Shown here piece by piece: positions 38,401-47,484 of a stretch of DNA of 63,462 nucleotides; position 1 is the first letter of the stretch, and each line of letters begins with the position of its first letter. The DNA is taken from contig DAHXNO010000172.1 in NCBI GenBank assembly GCA_027365345.1, positions 1-63,462 of the forward strand, written 5' to 3'. The stretch comes from Granulicella sp. GTDB lineage: Bacteria; Acidobacteriota; Terriglobia; Terriglobales; Acidobacteriaceae. The notes under the pieces are model-generated. The model was not told the origin of the DNA. It did no database searches and saw nothing but the letters and a program-made list of their open reading frames with translations. The position numbers and the translations under genes were made by a program.

Positions 38401-39321
38401 TCAACCGCCAACTTCGGCCGCCAGCTCAACCATCACCTCATCCAGCGCGCTCTGCCACGCCGAGAGCCGGACTCCGAAGCGCGCTGCCAGCAGCTCATTC
38501 GATAGCACCGAGTTGCGCGGCCGCCGGGCCGGCGTGGGGTACATGCTGGAGGGGATAGGCGTCAGCACCGGGCTCGGCTGCTCCAGCCGCACCGCCGTCC
38601 GCTTGAAGATCGCCTCTGCGAAGCCATACCAGCTCGTCGCGCCCGAACAGGTCATGTGGTAGCAGCCGGCCCAGGTCTCCGCCTGGCCGTACTTCCCGGC
38701 CAGAATCCCCAGGACGATCGCCTGCGTCGCCTGCGCCAGCTCCCGGGAGCTGGTGGGAGCCCCAAACTGATCGTCCACAATAGACAACCGCTCGCGCTCC
38801 CGCCCCAGGCGCAACATGGTCAGCAGAAAGTTCTTCCCGTGCGGGCCATAGACCCAGCTTGTGCGGAAGATCAAATACCGCCCGCCCACCTGCCGCATCG
38901 CCTCTTCGCCGGCCAGCTTGGTCGCCCCATACACGCTCAGCGGGTGGGGCGTATCCGTCTCCGTCCAGGGCCCCTGCCTGCTCCCATCAAACACGTAGTC
39001 GGTGGAGTAGTGCACCAGCAGCGCCTTCAGGCGCAACGCCTCCTCGGCCAGAATCCGCGGAGCGTGCCCGTTGATGGCCATCGCCGCCTCCCGCTCGGAC
39101 TCGGCTCGATCCACGGCCGTGTACGCGGAAGCATTCAGGATCACCTCCGGCGCAATCTGCCGCACGGCTGCGCGAACCTTCTCCGCAGCGGAGAGGTCCA
39201 GCTCCTGCCGCGTAAGCGCCGTCACCTCCGCCCGGTCTGCAAAGCTCCGTTGCAGCTCCACGCCCACCTGCCCGGCTGCGCCCAGGATCAGGACACGCGG
39301 CAATCCATCCCGGCCGCTCAC
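38401..39321 (-). CDS. rmlD: dTDP-4-dehydrorhamnose reductase
   Basis: 306 residues, an extended short-chain dehydrogenase. The N-terminal NADPH motif is VLILGAAGQVG. The active-site segment YGATKLAGE holds the Tyr/Lys pair, with STDYVFDG upstream. It reduces dTDP-4-keto-L-rhamnose to dTDP-L-rhamnose, the last step of the pathway. Its start overlaps the rmlC stop by four bases. It is the final gene of rmlB-rmlA-rmlC-rmlD. Confidence 0.95.
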   Translation of the reverse strand: MSGRDGLPRVLILGAAGQVGVELQRSFADRAEVTALTRQELDLSAAEKVRAAVRQIAPEVILNASAYTAVDRAESEREAAMAINGHAPRILAEEALRLKALLVHYSTDYVFDGSRQGPWTETDTPHPLSVYGATKLAGEEAMRQVGGRYLIFRTSWVYGPHGKNFLLTMLRLGRERERLSIVDDQFGAPTSSRELAQATQAIVLGILAGKYGQAETWAGCYHMTCSGATSWYGFAEAIFKRTAVRLEQPSPVLTPIPSSMYPTPARRPRNSVLSNELLAARFGVRLSAWQSALDEVMVELAAEVGG

Positions 39322-39863
39322 GCAAACGTCTCCGCGTCGCGCAGCAGCGCGCCCCGCCGATCCTTCTCAGAGACGATCACCTCCGCCGGATCCACCGGCC
39401 ACGGAATGGCGAGATCCGGGTCATTCCACTGGATGGTCCGCTCACCCGCTGCCGAGTAGTAATCCGTCACCTTATAGGCAAAGCCCACCGTCTCAGTGAG
39501 GGCCAGAAAGGCGTGGCCAAAGCCCACGGGAATCCAAAGCATCTGGGCATTCTCCTCGCTCAGCTCCACGGCCACATGCTGTCCAAAGGTGGGCGAGCTG
39601 CGCCGCAGGTCCACAGCCACATCCAGCACCGCTCCGCCGGCCACGCGCACCAGCTTGCCCTGCGGCTGGATCACCTGGTAGTGAATCCCGCGCAGCACAT
39701 GCCGTCTGGAGACGGAGAAGTTGTCCTGCACCCAGTTCGCAGGCAGGCCGGCCTCCGCCATCCGCCGCTGGTTCCATGTCTCCAGAAAAGCGCCACGGTC
39801 GTCACGGTAAACGGAGGGAGTCAGGATCAGCACGCCCGGTAGCTTGGTTTCGGTAATCTTCAT
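39318..39863 (-). CDS. rmlC: dTDP-4-dehydrorhamnose 3,5-epimerase
   Basis: 181 residues, the usual length. The cupin-like jelly roll shows the signatures ETWNQRRM, VQDNFSVSRRHVLRGIHYQ (with the catalytic His in RGIHYQ) and IPVGFGHAFLAL. It epimerises C3 and C5 of dTDP-4-keto-6-deoxyglucose. It overlaps rmlD and is separated from rmlA by about 97 bases of short degenerate repeats. Confidence 0.95.
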   Translation of the reverse strand: MKITETKLPGVLILTPSVYRDDRGAFLETWNQRRMAEAGLPANWVQDNFSVSRRHVLRGIHYQVIQPQGKLVRVAGGAVLDVAVDLRRSSPTFGQHVAVELSEENAQMLWIPVGFGHAFLALTETVGFAYKVTDYYSAAGERTIQWNDPDLAIPWPVDPAEVIVSEKDRRGALLRDAETFA

Positions 39864-39960
39864 TTTAAGAACTCAGCCAGAAAGGTTAAAAAACTCAGCA
39901 AGGTAAGTTCAAGAGAACTCAACAAGAAAGCTAGCCAAGATCAGCCAGCCGGAAAGATCG
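39864..39960. repeat. Degenerate short repeats between rmlA and rmlC
   Basis: The gap is built from loose copies of a motif of about 15-18 bases, AACTCAGCCAGAAAG, AACTCAGCAAGGTAAG, AACTCAACAAGAAAG, ATCAGCCAGCCGGAAAG and AGTCAGCCGGAAAG. The strand that carries the genes therefore has a CTTTC-rich leader before rmlC. Confidence 0.55.
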
Positions 39961-40851
39961 TCACGACAAGTCAGCCGGAAAGTAAGGTTCGCGCAGCAGG
40001 TCCAGCAGGTACTGTCCGTACCCGCTCTTGCGGATCGGCTGGGCCAGAGCCTCCAGTTGCTCTGCGCTGATGTACCTCAGCCGGTACGCCACCTCTTCCG
40101 GGCAGGCGATCTTCAGCCCCTGGCGCCGCTCCACGGTCTGGATGAACTGTCCGGCCTCAAACAGCGAATCATGCGTTCCCGTGTCCAGCCACGCCATTCC
40201 ACGGCCCATAATCTGCACCTTCAGCCGTCCAGCCTCCAGATAGCGCCGATTCAAATCCGTAATCTCCAGCTCGCCGCGGGGCGAGGGCTGCAAGGACTCC
40301 GCCAGCTCCACCACCTGCTGATCGTAAAAGTACAACCCCGTCACGGCATAATGAGACTTGGGCTGCGCGGGCTTCTCCTCCAGGCTCACCGCGCGGCCGC
40401 CGGCGTCGAACTCCACCACCCCATAGCGCTCCGGATCGTTCACCGCATAGGCAAACACCGTGGCACCCTCTTTCAGCGCCGCGGCTCTCTGGAGCTGCCT
40501 GGAAAACGACTGGCCATAAAAGATGTTGTCGCCCAGGATCAGCGCGCTCGCATCGCCACCCAGAAACTCCTTGCCGATCAGAAACGCCTGCGCCAGCCCA
40601 TCCGGGCTTGGCTGCACCGCATACTGAATCTCAATGCCCCAGCGCTTGCCGTCGCCCAGCAGTTCGGCGAACCGTCCCGTATCCTGCGGTGTGGAGATTA
40701 CCAGAATCTCCCGCAGTCCGGCCAGCATCAACGTGCTCAGCGGGTAATAGATCATCGGCTTGTCATACACCGGCAGCAGTTGTTTGGAGACAACGTGCGT
40801 CACCGGGTACAGCCGTGTGCCGGACCCGCCGGCCAGAATGATCCCCTTCAT
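39961..40851 (-). CDS. rmlA: Glucose-1-phosphate thymidylyltransferase
   Basis: 296 residues. The nucleotidyltransferase signature [20 protein letters not shown] is at residues 8-27 and is followed by the [14 protein letters not shown] segment. LGDNIFYG and EEKPAQPKS are typical of the short RmlA class. It makes dTDP-glucose from dTTP and glucose-1-phosphate, the first step. Its start overlaps the rmlB stop (ATGA). Confidence 0.95.
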   Translation of the reverse strand: MKGIILAGGSGTRLYPVTHVVSKQLLPVYDKPMIYYPLSTLMLAGLREILVISTPQDTGRFAELLGDGKRWGIEIQYAVQPSPDGLAQAFLIGKEFLGGDASALILGDNIFYGQSFSRQLQRAAALKEGATVFAYAVNDPERYGVVEFDAGGRAVSLEEKPAQPKSHYAVTGLYFYDQQVVELAESLQPSPRGELEITDLNRRYLEAGRLKVQIMGRGMAWLDTGTHDSLFEAGQFIQTVERRQGLKIACPEEVAYRLRYISAEQLEALAQPIRKSGYGQYLLDLLREPYFPADLS

Positions 40852-41933
40852 CGCGCCAGCCGCTCCGCGTAGTTCGCCTCAATCCACTTCAGGTACTCGC
40901 CAGAGCGGATCTGCTCCACCCACTCCAGATGATCCAGATACCAGCGTACCGTACGCCTTAGCCCCCGCTCAAACGTCTCCGCCGGGGTCCAGCCCAGCTC
41001 GCGGGCAATCTTAGCGCTGTCAATGGCATAGCGCTGATCGTGGCCGGGACGATCCTTCACAAAGGTAATCAGCCGCCGGCGCGATCCCTGGGCCGGGTCA
41101 GGCTGCATCTCATCCACCAGGTCGCAGAGGGTGGTCACCACCTCCAGGTTCCTTCTCTCGCTCCGCCCGCCGATGTTGTAGGTCTCTCCCGGCCGGCCAC
41201 GTTCCAGCACGGCGCGGATCGCCGCGCAATGATCCTCCACAAACAGCCAGTCGCGCACGTTGCTGCCGTCTCCGTACACCGGCAGGGGCTTGCCCTCCAG
41301 CGCATGCAGAATCATCAGCGGAATCAGCTTCTCCGGAAACTGAAACGGACCGTAGTTGTTGGAGCAGTTGGTAGTCAGCGTAGGCAGGCCAAAGGTGTGG
41401 TGGTAGGCGCGGACCAGATGATCCGAGGCGGCCTTGGACGCCGAATACGGACTGTTGGGCGCATAGGCCGTCGTCTCACAGAACGCTGGATCGTTGGGGC
41501 CCAGCGACCCGTACACCTCGTCCGTGGAAACGTGCAGAAAGCGGAACGCCCGGCGATCGCTCTCCTCCAGCCCCAGCCAGTACGCCCTGGCTCGCTCCAG
41601 CAGGGTAAAGGTGCCTTCAATGTTGGTGCGCAGAAACGCATCGGGAGCCACAATGGAGCGGTCCACATGGCTCTCCGCGGCAAAGTGAACCATGGCCCGC
41701 GGCCGGTGTTCCCGCAGCAAAGCGGCTACCAGGTCACCGTCGCAGATGTCGCCGCGCACCAGCCGGTGGCGGGCGTCGCCCTCCATCGCTGCAAGGTTGG
41801 CGGGATTCCCGGCGTAGGTAAGCAGGTCCAGATTCAGCAGCGGCGTGCCTGCGTTCTCCATCCAGCTCAGCACAAAGTTCGAGCCGATAAATCCGGCCCC
41901 ACCCGTAACCAGAACGGTATCAGTAAATTTCAT
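40848..41933 (-). CDS. rmlB: dTDP-glucose 4,6-dehydratase
   Basis: 361 residues, an extended short-chain dehydrogenase. [13 protein letters not shown] binds NAD near the N-terminus. The catalytic [12 protein letters not shown] supplies Tyr and Lys, and [12 protein letters not shown] carries the Thr/Asp/Glu of the dehydratase site. It is the first gene of the operon. Its upstream region holds two blocks of short tandem repeats and then repeat copy B. Confidence 0.95.
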   Translation of the reverse strand: MKFTDTVLVTGGAGFIGSNFVLSWMENAGTPLLNLDLLTYAGNPANLAAMEGDARHRLVRGDICDGDLVAALLREHRPRAMVHFAAESHVDRSIVAPDAFLRTNIEGTFTLLERARAYWLGLEESDRRAFRFLHVSTDEVYGSLGPNDPAFCETTAYAPNSPYSASKAASDHLVRAYHHTFGLPTLTTNCSNNYGPFQFPEKLIPLMILHALEGKPLPVYGDGSNVRDWLFVEDHCAAIRAVLERGRPGETYNIGGRSERRNLEVVTTLCDLVDEMQPDPAQGSRRRLITFVKDRPGHDQRYAIDSAKIARELGWTPAETFERGLRRTVRWYLDHLEWVEQIRSGEYLKWIEANYAERLAR

Positions 41934-41963
41934 AAAAGACTGCGGCTCAATCCTGTAGTCATC

Positions 41964-42040
41964 TCATCCGCCGGATCCGGGCATCTTGTCATCCGCCGGA
42001 TCCGGGCATCTTGTCATCCTCCGGATCCCGAATCATCTCA
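41964..42040. repeat. 25-bp tandem repeat in the rmlB leader
   Basis: The unit TCATCCGCCGGATCCGGGCA plus TCTTG occurs exactly twice (41964-41988 and 41989-42013) and a third diverged copy follows to about 42040. Each unit holds the palindrome CCGGATCCGG or a close relative. It lies 30-110 bases before the rmlB start, in the presumed 5' leader. Confidence 0.75.
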
Positions 42041-42095
42041 ATCCACTGGATCCTGACAGCGGGTCGATTCAGTGGACCTGAACTCATCTTACCGG

Positions 42096-42150
42096 TTTGC
42101 TGTCGAGGTTGCTGTCGATGTCGGATTCGAGGTTGCTGTCGAGGTTGAAG
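42096..42150. repeat. 12-bp tandem repeat upstream of rmlB
   Basis: Four loose copies of GTTGCTGTCGAG (or close variants such as GATTCGAG). The reading frame through it would give only a Ser/Thr-rich low-complexity peptide, so it is treated as a non-coding repeat. Confidence 0.6.
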
Positions 42151-42297
42151 TCCCTATTGCCGTTGAGCTTCCCCACGGTGCGGAAGCTCGTCCCAGCGAG
42201 GATACCATAGGCCCGGCCGTGCCCCCGCTGGAGTGAATCGGCTCGGGGCACACGAGACAAAGATGGAAACCCGCGGAAATCCGAAGAAAAGCGGCTA

Positions 42298-42411
42298 GAG
42301 AATATTTCCCGTAGGTGTAGTCCGGCAGATTGAGAGGTATGGGCGTTTCCCCCAATGAAAACACCCCTGTACTATCGCTTTTGGATACCCATCAACGGGG
42401 AAGATGCTCTC
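42298..42411 (-). repeat. 112-bp nested-hairpin repeat, copy B (reverse)
   Basis: This copy is opposite to copy A. Arms GAGAATATTTCCCGT and ACGGGGAAGATGCTC retain most pairing. The inner hairpin (GGCGTTTCC against GAAAACACC) is the most degraded of the six. It sits between the rmlB leader and the TumE promoter. Confidence 0.85.
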
Positions 42412-42628
42412 AACCTGGGCCCACCGCTGCTCCAGACAGGAACGCTCGCATTGCGAAAGCGCGATCCCGTCGCAGGCCGGCCCGCCGTGCAAAAGCAGCG
42501 GCAATTTGCACCGGCCCGACGCGAATCATCCCAAGGGCGCATAGGGGACGCGGCAGCGGGCTCTTACGCGGGCCGCTGGGCACCCCGCCGAGCGACCGCC
42601 TCGCGACTGAGCGCCGACTTCGCGGCAT

Positions 42629-42674
42629 GTTGGAGTATTTGACAACATCTGCCCTTGTTGGTATAAACTCCAAC
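42629..42674 (+). promoter_or_regulatory. Promoter and likely operator of tumE-tumA
   Basis: TTGACA (42639-42644) and TATAAA (42662-42667) are separated by 17 bases, a near-consensus sigma-70 promoter. The expected start of transcription falls at about 42674, next to the ATG at 42675, so the message may be leaderless. A perfect 8-base inverted repeat GTTGGAGT (42629-42636) and ACTCCAAC (42667-42674) brackets the promoter, as expected for autoregulation by the HTH antitoxin. Confidence 0.7.
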
Positions 42675-42962
42675 ATGGACGCCGACCTGCTGTTTCGAAA
42701 GCGCCTTGGGCTGTCAGAGACGGCGTTCGTCGAAATGGTGATTTGGCGGGTGCCAAAACCCATGCACGGCAGCGCGCACAGGTTTAAGTACCGCCTGGCT
42801 CTGGTGACGGCAGGCGTCTGTGTGCTTCGCTATGACAACGAAGCCGGTAAGGGCGACCACAAGCACGTTGGGGAACGCGAGGCGGCCTATCACTTCGTTG
42901 ACCTGGACAGGCTACAAACTGATTTTTGGCAAGACGTTGAGAACTGGAGCAAAAAACAATGA
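42675..42962 (+). CDS. tumE: TumE-family toxin (DUF6516)
   Basis: 95 residues beginning MDADLLFRKRLGLSETAFVE, with HRFKYRLALVTAGVCVLRYDN and GKGDHKHVGE. These match my memory of the TumE/DUF6516 toxin family, small proteins paired with a downstream helix-turn-helix antitoxin. The stop overlaps the next start (ATGA). The start at 42675 is set by the near-consensus promoter ending right before it; a longer upstream frame crosses repeat copy B and is spurious. The mode of toxicity is not visible from the sequence. Confidence 0.8.
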   Translation: MDADLLFRKRLGLSETAFVEMVIWRVPKPMHGSAHRFKYRLALVTAGVCVLRYDNEAGKGDHKHVGEREAAYHFVDLDRLQTDFWQDVENWSKKQ

Positions 42963-43303
42963 GAACCGTAACGCTGGGAGTCTCCTCAACCCTGGACACA
43001 CAAAAACAACTGGGCGCCGCCTTTCGTGGCGAGTGTGCTGGGGAGTTCCTCAGCTTTGCCACAGTGGAACTGCTATGGAAGGTGCTCACAGCCAAGCGCT
43101 GGGAGATCCTGCAAGCAATGACCGGGGAAGGCGAGATGACCATCCGCGAGATTGCCCGCCGGATTGGCCGCGACGTGAAGGCCGTGCATGGCGACGTGCA
43201 GGCTCTCCTTCTGGCCGGCGTGCTGGATCGCGCCGACACCGGACGCGTCGTCTTTCCTTACGACGCCGTCCGCGTCGACTTCACGTTGCACAAAGCTGCC
43301 TGA
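42959..43303 (+). CDS. tumA: TumA-family antitoxin (HTH, HVO_A0114-like)
   Basis: 114 residues. The C-terminal half is a winged helix-turn-helix (KRWEILQAMTGEGEMTIREI followed by ARRIGRDVKAVHGDVQALL). This is the HVO_A0114-type DNA-binding domain that accompanies TumE toxins. It overlaps TumE by four bases. It should neutralise TumE and repress the operon through the inverted repeat at 42629-42674 (inferred). Confidence 0.82.
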   Translation: MRTVTLGVSSTLDTQKQLGAAFRGECAGEFLSFATVELLWKVLTAKRWEILQAMTGEGEMTIREIARRIGRDVKAVHGDVQALLLAGVLDRADTGRVVFPYDAVRVDFTLHKAA

Positions 43304-43391
43304 CCCACCTCCATGTCACGCACGTCCTCTGCCCTCACGCTGCGTGCGGCCAACGCCTGCCTCGCGCACGGCGCAGATCACTACGGGGCGC

Positions 43392-43503
43392 GAGCATTTT
43401 TCCCGTAGGTGCAGCCCGGCAGATTGAGATGGATGGGCATTTTCCCCAATGAAAATGCCACTGCAACATCGCTTTTGGATACCCGTCGACGGGGAAGATG
43501 CTC
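43392..43503 (-). repeat. 112-bp nested-hairpin repeat, copy C (reverse)
   Basis: Arms GAGCATTTTTCCCGT and ACGGGGAAGATGCTC. The inner hairpin here is GGCATTTTC (43436-43444) with GAAAATGCC (43451-43459). Relative to copy A both sides have changed together (G:C to A:T) and the stem remains perfect. With copy B, in the same orientation, it brackets tumE-tumA. Confidence 0.9.
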
Positions 43504-43550
43504 TCGACTGCCCTTCACTTGCTCCCGACGGCAGTTCTCGCTGCCGGCTG

Positions 43551-43596
43551 CTGTTTCCTCTGGCTGATGGCTCCTGTTTCCTCTGGCTGATGGCTC
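43551..43596. repeat. Exact 23-bp tandem duplication
   Basis: CTGTTTCCTCTGGCTGATGG plus CTC is repeated head to tail (43551-43573, 43574-43596) directly beyond the stop of the TPR gene at 43600. The exact identity points to a recent duplication. Confidence 0.8.
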
Positions 43597-43599
43597 CTG

Positions 43600-44643
43600 T
43601 CAGTTGACCCTTCGGATGCTCTGCACCTTTCCGCCTCCGCGTTTCGGCGGGGTGGGAGCCGCATGTTCCAGGATCTCCCCCAGCAACCACAGCAGCGCCT
43701 TGGGATGCGCTGCCCACGCTGCCGCCAGGCTCTCCACGGCGATCATCGCCTCCTCTTCGCTGCCGATAACGTAAGCATCCGGCATCTCATCGGGCAACTC
43801 CCGCTGGGTCGTAAGGTACTGCTCCACAAAGCGATTTTCCTTCCGAGCTTGCTTCAGCAGCCGCGCGGCCTCTTCCATCTCCCCGGCCAGGAACCTCTCC
43901 AGCACGCTCCCCCATGCAAAGCTGGCGGAGCCGTCCTCTTCGTACTGTTTCAGCAGCTTTCCCGCAGCGTCCAGATCGCCAATCTGCAGATACAGGGCCA
44001 GCAGCGGCTCACGCACCCCCTGGTTGTCATTCGGATTCAGATCCAGCATGGCTTCAAAGTGCGCAATCGCATCCTTGTATCGCCCCATCTGGCGCAACGT
44101 GTCGGCCAGCTCCTGCCGCGCCCGCATATACGGCCGTGTCTCCAGCAATCCCCAGAAGTGGCCCTTGTTCTTCTGGAAGAACGCCTCACCCAGGGAACGC
44201 TCGCCGGCCAGAACGGCCCTCTGCAGGCCCTCGACCAGCTCCTGCGCAGACTTGGAGTCCAGGCCCGTCAGCAGCGTCAGAGCGTCCACGCAATCGGCGT
44301 CCTTCAGCAGCGCAAGCTGCGCCAGCTTCCGCGCCTTCGCCGCGCTGGGAGCCTCCAGCGCCTGCCAGGCCAGCTCCTGCGCCTCCTCCTTCGCTGTCGG
44401 GGCAGGCGCATGGGCCACCGCCTTTTGCAGGCCGTTGCCGGTCAGTGTCGCCAAAAAGGAGTTCATCTCCTCCATGCTGCCAAAATTCTTGTTCCGCAGC
44501 ACCTTCTCCAGATCGCGAAGGGTCTGCTCCGCTCCAAACGGCGGCTGGATTTTGCCTGCTCCAGAACCACCTGGAGTTCCGCTGGGCGTTCTGCCGGGCG
44601 ATCCAAGGGGCGATCTGCGCTGGTCGGACTTTTTATTCGACAT
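43600..44643 (-). CDS. Cytoplasmic TPR-like protein
   Basis: 347 residues from the ATG at 44643, preceded by GAGGTGA; a GTG two codons upstream is less likely. A disordered Gly/Pro/Ser N-terminus (about 35 residues) is followed by a helical repeat protein with TPR-like units, for example ELADTLRQMGRYKDAIAHFE and LLALYLQIGDLDAAGKLLKQ. It has no signal peptide. I recall similar proteins annotated only as tetratricopeptide. It does not belong to an operon. Confidence 0.65.
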   Translation of the reverse strand: MSNKKSDQRRSPLGSPGRTPSGTPGGSGAGKIQPPFGAEQTLRDLEKVLRNKNFGSMEEMNSFLATLTGNGLQKAVAHAPAPTAKEEAQELAWQALEAPSAAKARKLAQLALLKDADCVDALTLLTGLDSKSAQELVEGLQRAVLAGERSLGEAFFQKNKGHFWGLLETRPYMRARQELADTLRQMGRYKDAIAHFEAMLDLNPNDNQGVREPLLALYLQIGDLDAAGKLLKQYEEDGSASFAWGSVLERFLAGEMEEAARLLKQARKENRFVEQYLTTQRELPDEMPDAYVIGSEEEAMIAVESLAAAWAAHPKALLWLLGEILEHAAPTPPKRGGGKVQSIRRVN

Positions 44644-44696
44644 CTTCACCTCGGGAGTGCTGTTGGGACAGCGGCTGGGCGTTGGGTTATGAAGCT

Positions 44697-44790
44697 AGCT
44701 ACAAAAATCAGCTACAGAAGTCAGAGAGAGATACCTACAGCAGCCGGCTACCGAATCAGCTACAGAAGCCGGCGAGAGAAACCAGCTCCG
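44697..44790. repeat. Degenerate short repeats upstream of the TPR gene
   Basis: Loose copies of a motif of about 16 bases, AATCAGCTACAGAAG, are spread with variants (AAGTCAGAGAGAG, AATCAGCTACAGAAGCC, GGCGAGAGAAACCAG) over about 95 bases. They lie 50-150 bases before the start of the minus-strand gene, as in the rml leaders. Confidence 0.5.
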
Positions 44791-44950
44791 GATCTGGCGG
44801 CGGAACTGCCTGTCGGCGCAGCGACCCGGGCCGGCGTCCGCCCAAACTGTCGCCTGCCCGCTCCCTTCCGCGCTGCACTAAATTGTATCCTCTCAACGCC
44901 CTTGCCGCGCTCCTCTGTCGCCGCTGCGGGGCAGTCGCGGCGGCATCAGC

Positions 44951-46426
44951 CTAAGCCCCGGCGGGCACCGCTGCCCGCGCAATCAGTTTGGTAGTGCTGA
45001 AGCCTTCAACGACCGGGACAATCTTCACCCGCCCGCCCCAGGACCGCGCCTCTTTCGCTCCCACCACGGTCTCCTCGCTGTAATCCCCGCCCTTCACGAT
45101 CACGTCTGGCCGAAGAGCCTCGATCAGGCGCAGCGGCGTCGGCTCGTCGAAGGCCACCACCGCGTCCACAACCGCCAGCGCCGCCAGAATCCGAGCGCGC
45201 TCACGCTCCCCGACAATGGGCCGCGACGGCCCCTTCAGTCCCTGCACGGAAGCGTCACTATTGATGGCAACCACCAGACGGTCGCCCTCTCGGCGGGCAT
45301 CCTCCAGCAGGGTAATGTGGCCGATGTGCAGCAGGTCAAAACACCCGTTGGTGAAAACTACAGTCTCGCCTGCCGAGCGCCATGCGGCCACCCGCGCTCC
45401 CAGGTCTTCAGGTGGCAGCACCTTCTCCTGCGCCTGCAAATCCATCTGCGGCATCAGGCTCATCAGCAGCTCTTCGCGCGTCACCGGGACGGTTCCGACC
45501 TTGCCCACCACAACCCCTGCGGCCACATTCGCCAGTTGCACTGCGGATTCAACATCCAGCCCGGCAGCTAACGCCAATCCCAAGGTCGCGATCACGGTGT
45601 CTCCTGCGCCCGATACATCAAACACCTGGCGAGCAACCGCCGGCGCAATCCATCTCGACGACGGACGAAGCAGAGCGATCCCCTTCTCGCTCAGGGTGGC
45701 CGTCAGGTACTCAAGACCAAGATCCTCCACCAGCCTTTGTCCGGCGGATAGCAGTTCGTCCAGTGGCCCGGCAGGCAGCCCGGTCGCTGCGCAAAGTTCG
45801 ATTAAATTTGGGCAGATCGTGGTCGCGCCGGCGTACCGCGTCAGATCGCGCTGCTTCGGATCAACCAGAACCGGGATCTTACGCGTCCGGGCAGATCGAA
45901 TCACCGCTTGGCAGACCTCAACGCTGAGAACCCCCTTCGCGTAGTCCGAAAGAACCAGGGCATCCGCGCTGCCAAGCACAGACTCAAGTTTCTCAAGAAG
46001 CGCCGTATAAGCCTCGGGCGGATAGCCGTCAGTCCGCTCCGTGTCCAGGCGGAGCATCTGCTGCCTCCCGCCGATGATCCGGAGCTTGGAGGTGGTCGGA
46101 TGGCTTGGGACGACGACCGTGGCGGAGCTGATCCCTGAGCTGGCCAGGATATCGTCAAGATCCTTGCCCTCCCCGTCAACGCCGCAAAAACCGCAGAGCG
46201 TCGCCCGCGCGCCCAGGCTGGCGATATTCATCGCCACATTGGCTGCGCCGCCGGGCCGCGCAGTCCTGTGAGCGGCGCGGACCACCGGAACCGGCGCTTC
46301 CGGGGAGATTCGCTCTACGTCGCCCCAAATATAGCGATCAAGCATAACGTCGCCAACCACAAGAACGTGCTTGCCCCGCCAATCGCCCTCAACCAGTTGA
46401 GCTACCCGATGCAGATCCTTGATCAT
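44951..46426 (-). CDS. hldE: Bifunctional heptose-7-phosphate kinase / heptose-1-phosphate adenylyltransferase
   Basis: 491 residues. The N-terminal PfkB/ribokinase domain begins [20 protein letters not shown] and ends with the catalytic signature [15 protein letters not shown]. The C-terminal nucleotidyltransferase has [18 protein letters not shown] with the HxGH-type motif. The fusion makes ADP-heptose precursors for LPS inner core. The start overlaps the gmhA stop (ATGA). Length and domain order match the E. coli enzyme (477 residues). Confidence 0.95.
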   Translation of the reverse strand: MIKDLHRVAQLVEGDWRGKHVLVVGDVMLDRYIWGDVERISPEAPVPVVRAAHRTARPGGAANVAMNIASLGARATLCGFCGVDGEGKDLDDILASSGISSATVVVPSHPTTSKLRIIGGRQQMLRLDTERTDGYPPEAYTALLEKLESVLGSADALVLSDYAKGVLSVEVCQAVIRSARTRKIPVLVDPKQRDLTRYAGATTICPNLIELCAATGLPAGPLDELLSAGQRLVEDLGLEYLTATLSEKGIALLRPSSRWIAPAVARQVFDVSGAGDTVIATLGLALAAGLDVESAVQLANVAAGVVVGKVGTVPVTREELLMSLMPQMDLQAQEKVLPPEDLGARVAAWRSAGETVVFTNGCFDLLHIGHITLLEDARREGDRLVVAINSDASVQGLKGPSRPIVGERERARILAALAVVDAVVAFDEPTPLRLIEALRPDVIVKGGDYSEETVVGAKEARSWGGRVKIVPVVEGFSTTKLIARAAVPAGA

Positions 46427-47040
46427 CGCTGGGAGGCCTCCGACGGCAGGGCCGATCTCTCAACCACGCTTAGCTCCACCCAGTCGCACAGCATATGCCC
46501 GCACAAGATGTGGCCCTCCTGAATGCGAGCAGTGTCCCTGGTCGGGATGCACAAGGCTGCGTGCGCCATTCCGGCCATGGCTCCGCCCCCTTCCCCAGTG
46601 AAGGCTACCGTAAAGGCACCGAGTTGGCGCGCCGCCTCCATCGCCAGGCAAACGTTCTTGCTGTTCCCTGAGGTTGAAATGCCCACGAGGATGTCTCCTT
46701 CGTTGCAGAGCGCCTCAACCTGTCGTCTGAAGACGTGTTCGTATCCGTAGTCATTGCCAATCGAGGTCAGCGCGGAGGTGTCCGTGGTCAGCGCAAGGGA
46801 TGCAAGCCCCCGCCGCTCGCGTCGAAAACGCCCTACAAGCTCCGCAGCCAGGTGCTGCGAGTCAGCCGCGCTCCCTCCGTTGCCGCACCACATCAACTTG
46901 TTACCCGCAAGGAGCGCACGCGTCATCTCGGCGGCGATGCGTTGAAGAATTGGGAGTTGGGCGGGGAGGCCCGCGATGACGCGCAAATGTTCCTCGATCG
47001 CGCGGTCGAAAACTGAGGCTGGATCTGGCGACGCTGACAT
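46423..47040 (-). CDS. gmhA: Sedoheptulose-7-phosphate isomerase
   Basis: 205 residues from an ATG at 47040 with GAGAAG upstream; an ATG six codons earlier is possible. The SIS domain has the family motif [20 protein letters not shown] and [11 protein letters not shown]. It converts sedoheptulose-7-phosphate to D-glycero-D-manno-heptose-7-phosphate, the substrate of the kinase domain encoded by the overlapping hldE. Confidence 0.95.
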   Translation of the reverse strand: MSASPDPASVFDRAIEEHLRVIAGLPAQLPILQRIAAEMTRALLAGNKLMWCGNGGSAADSQHLAAELVGRFRRERRGLASLALTTDTSALTSIGNDYGYEHVFRRQVEALCNEGDILVGISTSGNSKNVCLAMEAARQLGAFTVAFTGEGGGAMAGMAHAALCIPTRDTARIQEGHILCGHMLCDWVELSVVERSALPSEASQR

Positions 47041-47484
47041 GGGCGAATCTTCTCGCATGGTTTTAATCGGCGGGCAAAGGAGCCAGCTCGCCTATCATGA
47101 TACCGCTGCGACCACGTGTTCCTATGAATCGACGCTTGCCAGACACGCTGCCCCTTCGACAGATTCAGCAAGCCCCCCGGGTCGCAACGGAGGGATCCAT
47201 CGGGAAGCCGCCGCAGCGTAACGCCTTGGGCGACGGAGCAAGGCGTCGTTCTACGCGTGGTCATGTAGGGTAGGCGCGTGGCGGACGCCGCGGCGGGAAC
47301 GGTTACCCGACCGGCCGCGGCGCACCGGCCCCGCCGGTTTCGGCACCAAGCGCCCCCCAGCTCTTCCGTCCGGCACGATCTAATCCGTGAAATACTGTCC
47401 TTGGCCGTCGGCGGTCTGCCCGCGATCTCAAGGCCGCCGCAAGGACCAGCGGATCCGCCCGGCTAAGGGGAACCCAGGGGCAAA
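47041..47484. other. Intergenic between divergent gmhA and GT9 genes
   Basis: About 444 GC-rich bases upstream of both genes. No gene, element copy or clear promoter was recognised. Confidence 0.4.

Noticed and set aside
41964-42150. Possible CRISPR array upstream of rmlB
   Set aside because: Units are contiguous (no unique spacers), of different lengths, and no cas genes are present; they are plain tandem repeats.
42089-42364. A 91-codon minus-strand frame with a Ser/Thr repeat tail
   Set aside because: It consists of repeat copy B plus the 12-bp tandem repeat; no coding signal.
42330-42962. A 210-codon frame that would extend TumE upstream through repeat copy B
   Set aside because: The promoter and the conserved TumE start both place the real start at 42675; the extension is repeat and low-complexity sequence.
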